Assembly (NCBI RefSeq): GCF_905163445.1
Contig: NC_053190.1
Location: forward strand, 10,418,501 to 10,482,500
From: Pararge aegeria
Lineage: Eukaryota > Arthropoda > Insecta > Lepidoptera > Nymphalidae
DNA length: 64,000 nt
Reading direction: 5' to 3'
This document shows, piece after piece, positions 1 through 10,558 of the stretch (the stretch's first letter is position 1; each line of letters starts with the position of its first letter). The position numbers and the translations under genes are program-made. Under the pieces are notes generated by a model. It ran no database searches, was not told the DNA's origin, and worked only from the letters and a program-made list of their open reading frames with translations.

Positions 1-154
1 AGCGGACGTACCTCAGGCCAAGTTCTTAAGTCAAATGTGGTAAACTAGTGGGCACATACGAGTTTATTGTCGTTATGTTTAGTATATATAGAATTAGGTT
101 CTTGATAGTGTTTTGAATTTTAAGACTTCTTGGGAACTTCTTCTAACTTATTGA

Positions 155-436
155 AGCGGTGAGAGCCCAGTAGGTAGAACTACGACTTCACTTTCGGGGG
201 CCTTAGTTCGAATCCCAGCGGGCATCTCTAACTTTTCTAAGTTTTAGGCGTTTTAAGCAATTTAAATAATACTTGCTTCAACGGTGAAGGAAAGAAACTT
301 CACCAATCCGCACTGGGCCAGCATGGTAGATTACGGCCTTAACCCCTTCTCATTGTGGGCACACAAGGCACGGGTCTCCTACCCGTGCCTTGTGTGGGTG
401 GGTGTAGTGGGTCGGTAATGATATGATGATGAGGGA
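155..436 (+). mobile_element. SINE-1 copy A, full length
   Basis: tRNA-derived retroposon. The head carries an A-box-like stretch (GAGAGCCCAGTAGGT) and a B box (AGTTCGAATCCC, about 205-216). A core follows with GGTGAAGGAAA, the CAATCCGCACTGGGCC block and TACGGCCTTAACCCCTTCTCA, then a short ATGATG tail. Ten other pieces in the window align with it. It may belong to the Metulj-type lepidopteran SINEs, but I cannot check that. The 3' part is rearranged by an inverted duplication, listed separately. Confidence 0.85.
360..396. repeat. 16-bp perfect snap-back inside SINE-1
   Basis: Arms 360-375 and 381-396 (CACACAAGGCACGGGT and its complement) are separated by CTCCT. Sister SINE-1 copies have only one of these arms, so the other is a local inverted copy gained here. 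Confidence 0.9.
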
Positions 437-1130
437 TAGAAACTACAAAATTATAACCATTTAGGCACCGTGAAATATTTATTTGTCTTTTTGCTTTTTT
501 AAGTTGTTTTGTTTGTAAACATAGTACAAAACAAATATGTTACCTGAAGCCTTGAAAGTATCAAAAGTAGGTAGTTACTTTTGTTTATTTCGTGAGGTAT
601 ATTAAAAGTATTAATTTAGGGGTCACACTGTGACTAACTCTACTTAAAATATTTATTTTAAAGTTACCTTTGTTAATTTATAAAGGACCACCCCTTCAAC
701 GTTTTGTTGATTTATACCACTGAATTATATCCATGATAACTAAATTACGATCGCAATAAATAATACCGATAAAATAATATTAACTGGCCTAATATAATAG
801 TAGGTAAAAATGTTACATTAAAATGTAGCTAAGGTAGCTATTCTAAATTTAGACACAGTTGTTTATTGAACGAAGTCCTGTTTAACATTTTTATATTTAG
901 CATGAACTACCGAGCTTTTGCCAAATCAAGATAGTAGTCACGCACTTTAAATAAAATAATGTTGATTTTAAATATGACTAATCTCAACTTCGACATTTAT
1001 TTTTGGGTACTTTGATAAATCCAATATTTATCGATATATCGAGTGACACTTGTACTTCACAGTTTCAACTCAAATCAGTTTGGTAAGCAGTATCGATATA
1101 AGTAGAAGTTGTATACTAAATTTAGGTAAC
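437..1130. other. No recognised feature
   Basis: AT-rich unique-looking sequence. No open frame, tRNA-like fold or match to other families in this window was seen. Confidence 0.5.
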
Positions 1131-1314
1131 TTAACAATTATTATTTGTAAAGTCAACATCTCCTGAGGATGCTCCGGTTTCGTAGCGAAACTTGCGTAGA
1201 GGGTACATTGCCAAAGATCTGTTTGGTGTGGAGTATAAGGATTAAAGGAATTATAAATTATACCATACTGATTCTTTCGCGACGTATAGCAAGTTAAGCT
1301 TAATTTTCATAATA
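1131..1314 (-). mobile_element. Fold-back element, copy 1 (one arm)
   Basis: Shares with four other places the blocks AACATCTCCTGAGGATGC, GTAGAGGGTACATTGCC, GATCTGTTTGGTGTGGAGTA and a terminus AAGCTTAATTTTCATAAT. Only one arm of the long hairpin seen at 16.3-16.6 kb is kept. It encodes nothing, so it is non-autonomous. Confidence 0.7.
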
Positions 1315-1377
1315 AATTAATATGTCATATTTAAAATAAATTTTTAATCAGAACATCTTTTAATTATTGACCGATTA

Positions 1378-1640
1378 GCGGCCCACTGCGGCGTAGGGAT
1401 TTCCTCTCAGAATAAGAAGGGTTTACCTAAGCCATAGTGCACCACGGAGGCCCAGTATAAATTTGAATTTTTTTTTTTTTTTTAATAACATTATGGAAAG
1501 CTCTCATGCATGCAAGTTTCCTCATTGTTGTGTGATATGTAATTGCCATAAACGCACATAGCTCAGAAAAGTTAGATTTATGTGGCGGGGATCGAACTCG
1601 ATCCCTCGAAAAACGAGGCGCTTAAGTTGTAACCAATAGC
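1378..1640 (-). mobile_element. SINE-1 copy B
   Basis: Antisense SINE-1: the CTCTCAGAATAAGAAGGG core, the GAAAGCTCTCATGCATGC block and a head with a degenerate B box (GGGATCGAACTCG near 1588). The core holds a poly-T run near 1470-1483. Confidence 0.7.
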
Positions 1641-1814
1641 CCGGTTTCACTAACGAAGAACAAGGCTATGCCTAAATAAGTTACGCCTAACCTTAAAAGA
1701 TTCTTAGGCATACATCAACCATACACTTATAGGTATCACCTAAAATCTGCTGAAACGCTATGTTTTGTTTACGCATTCGATTTAGGCGATGCCTAGGTTT
1801 AGTGAAAACGGGCA
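1639..1814. mobile_element. AGGCAT MITE, copy 1
   Basis: Imperfect terminal inverted repeats: GCCCGGTTTCACTAAC at the left and TTTAGTGAAAACGGGCA at the right, with subterminal GGCTATGCCTAAATAAG and TTTAGGCGATGCCTAGG. About 175 bp, no coding capacity. Related copies lie at 17.47 and 49.83 kb. It abuts the SINE-1 head. Confidence 0.6.
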
Positions 1815-2318
1815 TAAGCTATCGAGGCAATAGGCATCGCCTTATAATATTAAAGTACAATTTTATAAGCTCACTTTATAACAGCAAAGTGCGAGCTAAT
1901 CACAATATTATTGTTTGATCGTACAACAAAAACGGAAACTTCCTCAACCACTCCATAATTCGCGAGCTTGTTCAATAATTTATCGGCATTAATAATCACA
2001 TATTAGTACAAAATCAAATATTTGTCTATCGGAAAGCTTTTCTAACTTCGTCTGGTGAAAATTGTTAGTTTATAATGTGTACCCGACAACTTCCCGTTAA
2101 GCCGACCGCTAAATGAGGCAACTTTTGCCACCGCTGTGCTGTTGTGATCCAATCTGAATACGACCTGCGTCAAAAAAGGGGGAAGGGGGTCGGAACTTGT
2201 TTTAACATGATTTTACGTGATATATTTAAAGAACATTTAGCTTTCCTTTTTTTTATTCCAATACGGATAAAACTGTTAGGGCTACGGCAGTTATATTAAA
2301 CTATAAAGTGATTACGGA
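1815..2318. other. No recognised feature
   Basis: Mostly AT-rich, with one G-rich patch (2176-2192). No repeat match found. Confidence 0.5.
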
Positions 2319-2647
2319 TCATCATCATTATAATAATCACCATATCAACCCATTTAAGGCAAATTACAGAGCAGGGGTCTCCTCCCACAATGAGAAGGGG
2401 TTAAGGCTTTAGTCCACCACTCTGGCGCAGTGTGGATTGGTGGACTCCACACACCTTTGAGAACATTATGTAGAACTCTCAGGCATGCGGGTTTCCTCAC
2501 TATGTTTTCCTTCACCGTTGAAGCAAGGGATATTTTAATTATTTAAAACACATATAACTAATAAAAGTTAAAGGTGCGTTCTGGGATTCGAACTCGGCCC
2601 CCAAAAGTGAATTCGAGCTCCTACCCAAGGCGCTATCAGCGCTTCTG
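2319..2647 (-). mobile_element. SINE-1 copy C, full length
   Basis: Reads from an ATCATCATC tail through GTCTCCTCCCACAATGAGAA, CAGTGTGGATTGGTGGA, CTCTCAGGCATGCGGGTTTC and TTTTCCTTCACCGTTGAAGC to an antisense tRNA-like head with B box GGGATTCGAACTC. One of the best-preserved copies, and a useful reference for the normal 3' end. Confidence 0.88.
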
Positions 2648-2654
2648 ATTAGAG

Positions 2655-2865
2655 GTATGGCCTCGTTTTTACGCGACATAGTACTAAATCGCAAGGCGGA
2701 CCGTCAGATTTGGCAGTTTGGTTGCCAGCTACGGCCGCAGCCTCACTACAGACCAGACCAGGGAAAATTTACAATTTATGAATAATCAAATTGTCCCATA
2801 CCGGGGAATGAATCGGGCACAAGCCCACAGAGCTCTCCACAGCGCCACGGAGCTCCCTGTATACT
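2655..2865 (-). mobile_element. SINE-3 copy 1
   Basis: Antisense retroposon: a body with ACGCGACATAGTACTAAATC, then CAGACCAGACCAGGGAAAA, then a tRNA-like head whose antisense B box is ACCGGGGAATGAATCGGGC. Matches 23.27 and 51.64 kb. Confidence 0.65.
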
Positions 2866-2871
2866 TTCCCT

Positions 2872-3118
2872 GACAGCAGGTCAGCGCAGTGGGCAGCGAC
2901 CCTGCTTTCTGAGTCCAAGGCCGTGAATTCGATTCCCACAACTGGAAAATGTTTGTGTGATGAACATGAATGTTTGCCAGTGTTTGGTTATATCAAAATT
3001 ATAAGTATTTATGTGTATTATATTCATAGTAATATTCATTAGCTGTCTTAGTACCCATAACACAAGGTACACTTGTTTTGGTAGCCCCAAATTATTTAAT
3101 TATTTATTTACTTACTTA
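2872..3118 (+). mobile_element. SINE-2 copy a
   Basis: tRNA-derived head (GCGCAGTGGGCAGCGACCC, then TTCGATTCCCACAACTGG as B box), then ATGTTTGTGTGATGAACATG, a body ending GGTACACTTGTTTTGGTAGC and an A/T tail of ATTTA units. Seven other copies occur in the window. Confidence 0.85.
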
Positions 3119-3458
3119 TACCTATTTTATGTGAAAAATTGTAAGGGTAGAATTATTTGATTAGTAAAAGTTGCGACATTTCACCAACGAAATTTTGAAT
3201 TCAGAACCTGATTCACATCCGTAGCAACAACAGGTTGCTACAGATATGAATCACGGAAATCACGAGTCCAAAATTTTCACAAAAATATAGCTGTTTGTAA
3301 TATACTATGAGTAAGAGGCATGTCTTAATCTCTTTAAGAACAAACAGAATTAATCCGAACGGGCTGTGTAAATTTCATTCGTACACTCCAAAGATGCGTG
3401 AACGCATGAAATTTGAATTAACCTGCTATAAAGGATGGTTGTAGTTGGTTGTCAGCGC
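3119..3458. other. No recognised feature
   Basis: Holds a short imperfect inverted repeat (ATTCACATCCGTAGCAAC / GTTGCTACAGATATGAAT, 3210-3252). Nothing else seen. Confidence 0.5.
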
Positions 3459-3704
3459 GAACTTTGGAAGACCGTCAAAAAGAAAAAAGTTGCTTATCTA
3501 GGGCATGTGCTTCGGCATGATAGATACAGGCTACTGCAACTGATAATGATGGGCAAAGTTGCTGGAAAGAGACGCATCGGTCGCTAGAGGAAGTCTTGGT
3601 TGCGCAATATAAGGGAGTGGACTGGGATCGCGAGTGCCGCCCAGCTGTTTAGCCTCGCGAGAGAAAAGGAAAAGTATCAAAAACTGACGGCCAACCTTCA
3701 CTAG
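3459..3704 (+). pseudogene. RTE-like reverse transcriptase C-terminus, broken
   Basis: The frame from 3459 reads ELWKTVKKKKVAYLGHVLRH, then LLQLIMMGKVAGKRRIGR, a stop (TAG 3585-3587), then RKSWLRNIREWTGI and ends at TAG 3702. The YLGHVLRH ... GKxxGKRxxGR ... SWLRNIREWTG order is typical of the region after the RT domain in RTE-type LINE ORF2 proteins. Everything upstream is missing, as expected for 5'-truncated insertion. Confidence 0.82.
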
Positions 3705-4855
3705 TTGGAGAGGCACCTAAAGAAGAAGAAGAAAGGATGGTTGCGGTACCTATAGCCATTTAAGAAGAAAATTGGACTTTATCTTCGCTTAGAGCGTCTT
3801 GGTTCAAAAATTGCTAAATCGAATGAGCCGAATGTATAGCAGTCCGTTTCCTCGATAAATTTCATACTTCATCGTTTTCACTAAACTTTCAAATAAAACC
3901 AATTACAATACCAACTGAAATTTATCGAGAATCGTAAATTCAAATAAAGGGTATTTCATACGATAAAAGTATCAATATTAAAATACCCAGTAGTAGTGGA
4001 ATAGGCTTTAAATCACTTCACACGCCGAAATGGGATAATAGGTTTGGGAAGCTGATGGACTGTAATAGTTTTACGATAGCATTCGATTTAGGAATGAATA
4101 TCCTCTAACACCCGCTACAATAAGAGAGCTCTGGAATCCAGATCCGCATATTTTTTATTCTTTCTACTTCATTTCATTTGTCAAGGAAATAGATCATGGC
4201 CGATTTCTAATTTAAGCCGCTCTGACCGAGTAGCCTGATTTCATTTTTTGAATAAAATAGTTGATTGAGAGAGGACTTTAGGGAACCTATAAAATATCGG
4301 ATGGCTTATGAGTTAAAGACCGTAGCCGTGGACCGACCGACACGTAGCTTGTATCAATATTGTATGACGCATGAAAAAAAACTTTCTACTCGCAAGACGC
4401 AACGTCATTTTTCCATAAAAAAAAAATTGTTTGTATTAAATTGAGTCGCAACGTTCATAATAAATAATTGAGGCAGTAAGTACTTGACAAGCCCACTACC
4501 AAACCCACCTATACCTCTCAGCAAGTTCTAAAGATTTATACACGAACTAACACAAGAAGCATTCTCAAGTATAGGCTAATGCAACTAACCGCAAGCACTA
4601 AGCTAGCATTTCCTAATTTGAATCAACGTCTGACTAACAAATTACTCCACCTAGATATAGGTAAACTCAAGAAGATTGTGTGACTATTATGAAATAGTCC
4701 ATTAAACATACATCTTTTTGTAGTCTCAGGGTTTGCAACGCGAAGGCTCCCCGGGATCCTCAGCTATATTTACTAGAAGTCCTAATATTCAAAAAGTTAA
4801 TTAACAACGATGATTTACAGTATATATAGCCTAAGAAAACGCTAATTTTTAATAC
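3705..4855. other. No recognised feature
   Basis: Over 1 kb of AT-rich sequence with no repeat match or credible reading frame. A GAAGAAGAAGAAA run at 3721-3733 probably belongs to the tail of the RTE fragment. Confidence 0.5.
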
Positions 4856-5285
4856 ATAGACAGCTTTCCACGAATCCTGCTCGTGCAAAAAGTAGCGTGA
4901 GGCCATTTTTTGCATGGTAGTTATTCCGAATAATGGCTTGGTAGTTATTTAGATTAATAGATCTTATAAGCTAAGCTAAAATTGGAACAGAAAAGGGTAT
5001 GTCACGTGTACCTGCATAATTGAATCTGCTCTCTTTCATCTTTCGTAAAACTTTTCTCATAATTTTGAATATTAAGACAGCTTTTCGCGGATCCTGCTCG
5101 AGCACAAAGTAGCGTAAAGCAATATTTTGCATGGTAGTTATTCCGACTAATGGCTTGGCAGTTATTCCGATTAATAGATTTTATAAGCTTAGCTAAAATC
5201 GGAATAGCAAAGTGTAGGTATGTCACGTGTACCTGCATAATTGAATCTGCTCTCTTTCAGCTTTCGCAAAACTTTTCTCATAAAG
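4856..5285 (+). repeat. Tandem duplication, two units of about 220 bp
   Basis: GACAGCTTT begins at 4859 and again at 5076. GTATGTCACGTGTACCTGCA begins at 4997 and 5218 (offset 221), and ACTTTTCTCATAA closes both units. Inside each unit TGGTAGTTATTCCGA is itself nearly repeated. The units differ by substitutions and small indels. Confidence 0.9.
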
Positions 5286-6557
5286 AAGCAACTTCCAAAC
5301 AGCATTTCTTTTATCTTTTGCTTTAAATTCTAGCAAAAAGCCAGCAATTTCTAAAGACGGAACTGTTGAAAGTAGAAAATTTGCTCACAAGAATGTGTGG
5401 CGTACGTGAATGATTTAACAGCTCATTTTAGGTTCTAATGAGAGAGTTTTTTTCGTGTCATAGAACAGATATTTTTGTTTGCGCGATGTTACAGTTTCAT
5501 CTTAGTCACATAAAACTTACGTATGAAGTTGAGTCTCTTTGAAAGCGCTAATTTCAAAGAACATCTACTGAATGTTTTAATCTGTTGAAATTGTGAGCAA
5601 AAAGTGAAATTGCAATCAAAGAAATATAGTCTTTTATACAATATTATGTTGCAATGGCGGGGTAAATATACTAATCAACTATTATTTATTTAATTCTTAT
5701 AATTAGTAAAAACGGCATTCTAATTATTATTGTGATCCTGAACTCAGAAATGAGAAAGCAATTATACGTCTATTGATTTCTGAAGCGAATAAAATTCGTT
5801 CTTGATTTAAAATCTATAATTCTATATCTTCAGCTATATTAATAGCACTAGAAGGAAAGATTTCTTTTTTGTTTTTTCGTATTCTATGAACTCTGAATCT
5901 ACTGAATTAATTTTAATAATTCCTTGCACATTAGAAACCTATTATGATAATAAGAGGTTTCTAATGTGCAAGGAATTTATAAAAATAGATCAAAAAGCTA
6001 TAATTAATTTCAGCAATAGTCAGATTTCAACTTAAAATATAGTAAAAATACTATATTAAGTTCACGTCTATGAGTATAGAGATGTTAATAAAATTTTTCG
6101 TGTTCGAAGACCATGGGCTCAGAGTAGGATACATTATAATAATAAGTAGTATATAAATAGTAGGTAAAATATTATATGTATTGATTACGGAACGTAAGTT
6201 TAAACCCGACAGTAATTTTCCCCCCAGCGATAGTTCCAAATCAAGTCAGTCTGCAAAAGATCGCGTGCCTCCGAACGAAGATAGCAGTTTGGAGTAATTA
6301 CGATTGTTGTGAGCGCCGACAATCACTTAGAAGCACCTTATCTAAGCCGTGCTTAGCGCGCTCCGCTATTAAGTCATAAATCGTTCGCTGGTCACGCAAC
6401 AAGCTGACGATTTGGCGGTAAGCGATTCATTCTCATTCCTCGCCCTGCCATCTAATTAACGAAATCTGATATTTGATTGTGATGCGATCCACATTAAATA
6501 GGTATCCTTATTTTTTGTGAGCAAAGCTTTTCATTTCTTATTAAATGTTATTGTACT
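5286..6557. other. Unassigned, contains one snap-back
   Basis: No gene or known repeat. The only structured item is the inverted repeat at 5918-5977. The 6240-6440 stretch is richer in GC than its surroundings but matched nothing here. Confidence 0.5.
5918..5977. repeat. Snap-back, 23-bp perfect arms
   Basis: Arms 5918-5940 and 5955-5977 (arm 1 contains CCTTGCACATTAGAAACC) are exact reverse complements around a 14-bp AT spacer. No flanking target duplication is evident. Confidence 0.95.
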
Positions 6558-6595
6558 CATCCATTACCATCAACCCATTACCAGCCCACTACAGG

Positions 6596-7004
6596 CAGTG
6601 GCGTGCATTGAGGGTATAGTAATAGTAATAGTAATAAGTTTATTTCAATTAACAGTGACACAGCAAATTAAAAATAGTACAAAATAAGGCAAAAATAAGG
6701 TTATGTGTATCATGAAACCCAAATTCGATAATACTGCTATAGTGCAAGACTGAGTCGCAGTTATTATCGCCCATCTCTGGAGCGATAACCATACACTTAA
6801 ATTAAATCTAGTGAGATTAATAAAAATAAAAACCGAAAAACTTTTTGATATGCACAGAGTATGCATTAAGCGGGCTGATAATGTAAAATGAAAAAAATCT
6901 ACATTACGAGTTATAAAACAACCATTGTAAGAGTTATAAAAAGCCTATCCTTTAGATTTTATAACTTGTACTGGAGAACTACATACCCTCTAGGCACGCC
7001 ACTA
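6596..7004. mobile_element. hAT-like non-autonomous element, copy 1
   Basis: Terminal repeats CAGTGGCGTGCATTGAGGG (left) and CTCTAGGCACGCCACTA (right) match the elements at 24655 and 32152. Flanks are ACTACAGG and ACTCCTCT, so no intact 8-bp duplication remains. It sits within SINE-1 D and contains its own insertion. Confidence 0.75.
6618..6848 (-). mobile_element. LINE-tail-like insertion inside the hAT element
   Basis: The interval between ...GAGGGTAT and ATGCACAGAGTATGCAT interrupts sequence that is continuous in the 32.15-kb relative. It starts with AGTAATAGTAATAGTAATAA, which looks like an antisense 3' tail. Target duplication is too short to define. Confidence 0.5.
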
Positions 7005-7200
7005 ACTCCTCTCAAGATCTCCTCTCAGAATGAAAAGGGTTGGTAGAATGAAAAAGTTTAGGCCACAGTCCACCAGGCTGGCCAAGTGCGGATTTGTAGA
7101 CTTCACACGTCCTTGAGAACATTATAGAGAACTCTCAGGCATGGTGGTTTCCTCTTTTAGTTTTCCTTCACCGTTAAAGCGTGTGATACTTAATTGCTTT

Positions 7201-8085
7201 TCTTAACCGCTCCGTATAAATATTATACATGCATAAGTGTGTCTGTTGTTTTGTTTGTTAGCTATATTTGGTTTAACAGCAAACCAAACTTGATAAAATT
7301 GAGAACATAGATAGCTTGTATCCTTGAAATCGATGAAGAATACTTTCTAACCCGTAAAAGAAACTAACGTTCCCAAACTTTTTTTATGTAAGGTGCAGGA
7401 GTAAAACCGATATTGATGCAAGTCTCAGAGAGGTTGCTTGCACATACACATATACATACATACATACCTACCTATATACACTTAAAAAATGCAACCCACC
7501 TTTCGTCTGTAAAAAATTCAGGGTGTGCCATTTGATATAGACGCAACATATGGTCAGAATAAAAAAAAAGTTGACAGTGGAGAAATTAATAATTAATTGT
7601 TACTCGTGTTTTCTGCCGTATGGAAAATGAAATAACATTGTCTATTTAAAGTACAAAAGCAATTTGTGGAAAGTAAAATTATTAACGAAAGAAAAACTAA
7701 TTTGAAGTAAAACTTCACAAGCGTCCTTGGCAGTTTCCGAAGTAATTTAGCGGCTAGTGCTACATGTTTTAATATTCGAGTAGTATGCGCTAAGTGGCTA
7801 GCAATTTCAAAGTTCGGTAATTAAATAAACGCGTATTTTTATGCTCCGAATACTTTAAATGACAGGCGATAACGTGAATTATATACGATAATTTAAGGGC
7901 GAAAATGTTGATAAATTAGACTTCGGAACGACAAATTGCTCGACTAGAGTTGCTTAGCGTGAAGAGGAAATGAATCATCATATTGAAAAACAAACAATTT
8001 TCCAGCCAATCTGCTTATTAAAGCTTTTCTAACGGTTTATGTTATAAAACATTTGTACAATATATTTTTATGATAATATGAAGAG
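7201..8085. other. Unassigned, with a short CATA microsatellite
   Basis: Contains a (CATA)-type simple repeat at about 7441-7482. Otherwise AT-rich with no match. Confidence 0.5.
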
Positions 8086-8097
8086 CTAAAAGTACTT

Positions 8098-8205
8098 CAT
8101 TTCCTGTTCCTCTAAAGTAACTTTTGAATAGCGGAAATTGTCAGACTCGTTTAGTTTTGGCCACTGGCCAGATATAATTAACGTCGCAAGATGTAGACAA
8201 GCTTT
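8098..8205 (+). repeat. R-A dispersed repeat, copy 1
   Basis: AACTTTTGAATAGCGGAAAT, TGTCAGACTCGTTTAGTTTT, GGCCACTGGCCA and GCAAGATGTAGACAAG recur at 14.26 kb (same strand) and 30.41 kb (opposite strand). Class unknown. Confidence 0.7.
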
Positions 8206-8394
8206 TATGGCATCGGTACCTAAATATAAATATATAGTGTTGTGGAAAAATTTATAGTAATATAGTTTATATGTAAAACTCCCGTTCCTCCAATTTTGAT
8301 TTATATAGAACATAAAATATTATATTTAAGGATTAATTTATTCCAAAGGACAGATGGCGGGAAAATCAGTCCAAATAAGCTAGTAGTAGCTATG

Positions 8395-8580
8395 GGTATC
8401 CCTTCCGATAAAAACATCAAGCGCTGTTGGGACTAAGCCTCCAGCTTAATGGACCTCCATAAGAAGGTGGTTTAAAGATAACTGGATGGCAAAAGCCGAG
8501 GGCAGCGTGTGGTGTTTGTGCTTTCAAAAAGGCATATGTTCAGTAATAGACTGTTGAGGATGATGATCATAAGTTGATCG
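8395..8580 (+). pseudogene. RTE-like 3' end, heavily decayed
   Basis: One frame gives RRWFKDNWMAKAEGSVW and then FQKGICSVIDC, resembling the end of a lepidopteran RTE ORF2 (RWxDDWMxxAG ... EAFxQKG) and its 3' untranslated stretch. A GATGATGAT run follows. Too degraded for clade assignment. Confidence 0.5.
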
Positions 8581-8583
8581 GAT

Positions 8584-8852
8584 TGACGGCCGATTGGCGC
8601 AGTTTGTAGCGGTCTTGCTTTCTGAGTCCAAGGCCGTGGGTTCGTTTCCCACAACTGGAAAATGTTTGTGTGCTGAACATGAAAGTTTTTAAGTGTCTGG
8701 GTGTAAATCTGTATTATTATAAGTATTTATGTCTGTTATTCATAAAAAAACTATTCATCAGTCATCTTAGTACCCATAACACAAGCTACGCTTACTTTGG
8801 GGCTAGATGGCGATGTGTGTATTGTAGTAATATATTTATTTATTTATATTAG
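8584..8852 (+). mobile_element. SINE-2 copy b, full length
   Basis: Starts GACGGCCGATTGGCGCAG, B box GGGTTCGTTTCCCAC, body with TTAGTACCCATAACACAAGC and GGGGCTAGATGGCGATGTG, and a TATTTATTTATTTA tail. Confidence 0.88.
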
Positions 8853-9158
8853 ACCAAACTTAGCAGGGTCTAGAATACCAACCTATTTTGCCAGAAAACT
8901 AAGTTATTTTAGCTGTAAAATTTTAGTAGTAGGCTTAATTAGAAAGGATCCCATTATCTTGGTTTAAATGAGCAAATAAAGATTTATAAATTACGTATAA
9001 ACAAGCATAAAATAATATTCATTTAAAGGAAGGAAAAAAACAACATAAAATATAGGCACCTACATAGTTACATACAAGTCGGTTCTTGCGATATAATTGC
9101 CAGCCCTGTATCATATAATTTTTTCGATATATCCTTAGGTTTATGTTATTGTTATGCA
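8853..9158. other. No recognised feature
   Basis: AT-rich, no match found. Confidence 0.5.
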
Positions 9159-9300
9159 CGGGAATGGCGACCCCGCATCGTTAAACGCAGCGTAGGTCGG
9201 CCAAAAAGAGCTGGGCAGACGTCATCAAGCAAGTCGCTGGGAGCCGCTGGGAATAAGCGGCCCAAGACCGTGGATTTTAGAACTCACTACAAAAAATCAA
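9159..9300 (+). pseudogene. RTE ORF2 C-terminal fragment, frameshifted
   Basis: The first frame reads EWRPRIVKRSVGRPKRAG, the next WADVIKQVAGSRWE then stop and AAQDRGF. This is the KRSVGRPxTRW.DDIxxVAGSRW block seen more fully at 43.75 kb. At least one frameshift and two stops. Confidence 0.75.
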
Positions 9301-9302
9301 TA

Positions 9303-9552
9303 TTGTATAGAAGCACCTGTACTTTGCAGAATTGTATGATATACTCGTATTATGAAAATTAAGCTTAATATGCTATACTCCGCGAAAAGTAGAATCATCA
9401 ACTCCGCGAGAATCTGTGTAGTGTAATTTATAATCTCTTCAATCTTTATACTCGATCCAAAACAGATTCTTCGGCTAACCCGCTACGCACGTTTCGAACG
9501 TGACACCGGAGGGTCCTTATGAGATGTTGACTTCACAATAAATAATTGTTGT
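9303..9552 (+). mobile_element. Fold-back element, copy 2
   Basis: Begins with a leader (ATAGAAGCACCTGTACTTTG) shared with the 36.63 and 41.47 kb copies. Then TTATGAAAATTAAGCTTAA, GCTATACTCCGCGAAAAGTA, CGCTACGCACGTTTCG and GAGATGTTGACTTCACAATA. CTCCGCGA is duplicated near 9400. Confidence 0.7.
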
Positions 9553-10416
9553 TGTTTTAGCAATTATTCAGGAGTATTGTTATTTTGTATAGCCTTAGTA
9601 TAACAAAAAGCGTATGTCTAATAATTGAGGTTAATCGGTTAAATTGACTATGATCATGATGCACGGATAACATGTTTTAGGAAACATTCTTAACAACATT
9701 TTGCATATATATTATTTGGCATATAGGTATACAAATTAGGTAGTGGAAGAATCCTAATCATCTTCAATAAATAAGTTAATTTAATGAAGATCAGCAGATA
9801 TCCAAGCAATAAGTAATAATGTATGCTTTCTGTCTGGCATCGAAGGAAGTGGGTAGGTATTATCTCGCAAGACCAAACCACACGGCACTTGCTTTGACAT
9901 CACATATCCATAGTTAGCTAGTAAGCCGCCTTTAAGTTGGCGGTTCGGCTAAGTCGTCTTAGGACATAGGTAAAATTTGGCGATGTTGGTGTACATTATA
10001 TATAACTAGGGAGTGGATTGTTTAGAAAAAAATAAGTTTCACTTAGCAGATTTGATGCCATTGATAAAGTCCAAATACACGTTGTGGTTATTTCGGCGTT
10101 ACCCGAAAGCTACGGTGTTTTATATTTGTAAGTATTTCTTTATCCTAGCAATACACATGATATCGATGATAGTATTATAATGCATAATTTTGAACAATGT
10201 ATTAAATGTATTGAAACACATTTAATACACCGAGGTACTATACAATTGATATATTTCATAATGATAATGTCGTTTAAGGCAGGCTTGTCCCTCTTTATCT
10301 CACACAAAATAGAATAAAATTTAAAAACACCCCACTCTCAATATTTACCTACGATAACAGAAAAAACTAACAAGTTATTCTAAAGTTATTTCTTAAGTAA
10401 ACATTATAAAACCTGA
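9553..10416. other. Unassigned, with a small inverted repeat
   Basis: Holds a 12-bp inverted repeat (TGTATTAAATGT, 10198-10209 and 10218-10229). No gene or known element seen. Confidence 0.5.
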
Positions 10417-10558
10417 AACACACACACACACATACACCCGATCACGGAAACTCACACATACACACACACACACACATACACCCACTCACAGAGACTCACA
10501 CGCACTCACACGCACATACACACCCACACACACACACACACACACGCACACACATACA
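10417..10558. repeat. (CA)n-rich microsatellite, interrupted
   Basis: About 140 bp of CACACA runs broken by CATACACC, CACTCACA and CACGCACA variants. Confidence 0.95.

Larger units (their letters stand above)
6558..7200 (-). mobile_element. SINE-1 copy D, split by a hAT-like element
   Basis: The 3' end (CATCAACCCATTACCAGCCC) is at 6568-6595. The rest resumes after 7004 with CTCCTCTCAGAATGAAAAGG, GAACTCTCAGGCATGGTGG and TTTTCCTTCACCGTTAAAGC. No tRNA-like head, so it is 5'-truncated. The interruption is the element at 6596-7004. Confidence 0.85.

Noticed and set aside
6300..6420. Similarity to R-M (CACCTTATC, TAAGTCATAAATC)
   Set aside because: Only short scattered matches; not co-linear enough to call a third copy.
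6645..6866. 73-codon minus-strand frame
   Set aside because: Falls in the insertion nested within the hAT-like element; low-complexity hydrophobic sequence with no domain.
10417..10558. CRISPR-like spaced repeats
   Set aside because: It is an interrupted CA microsatellite with irregular units, and the genome is eukaryotic.
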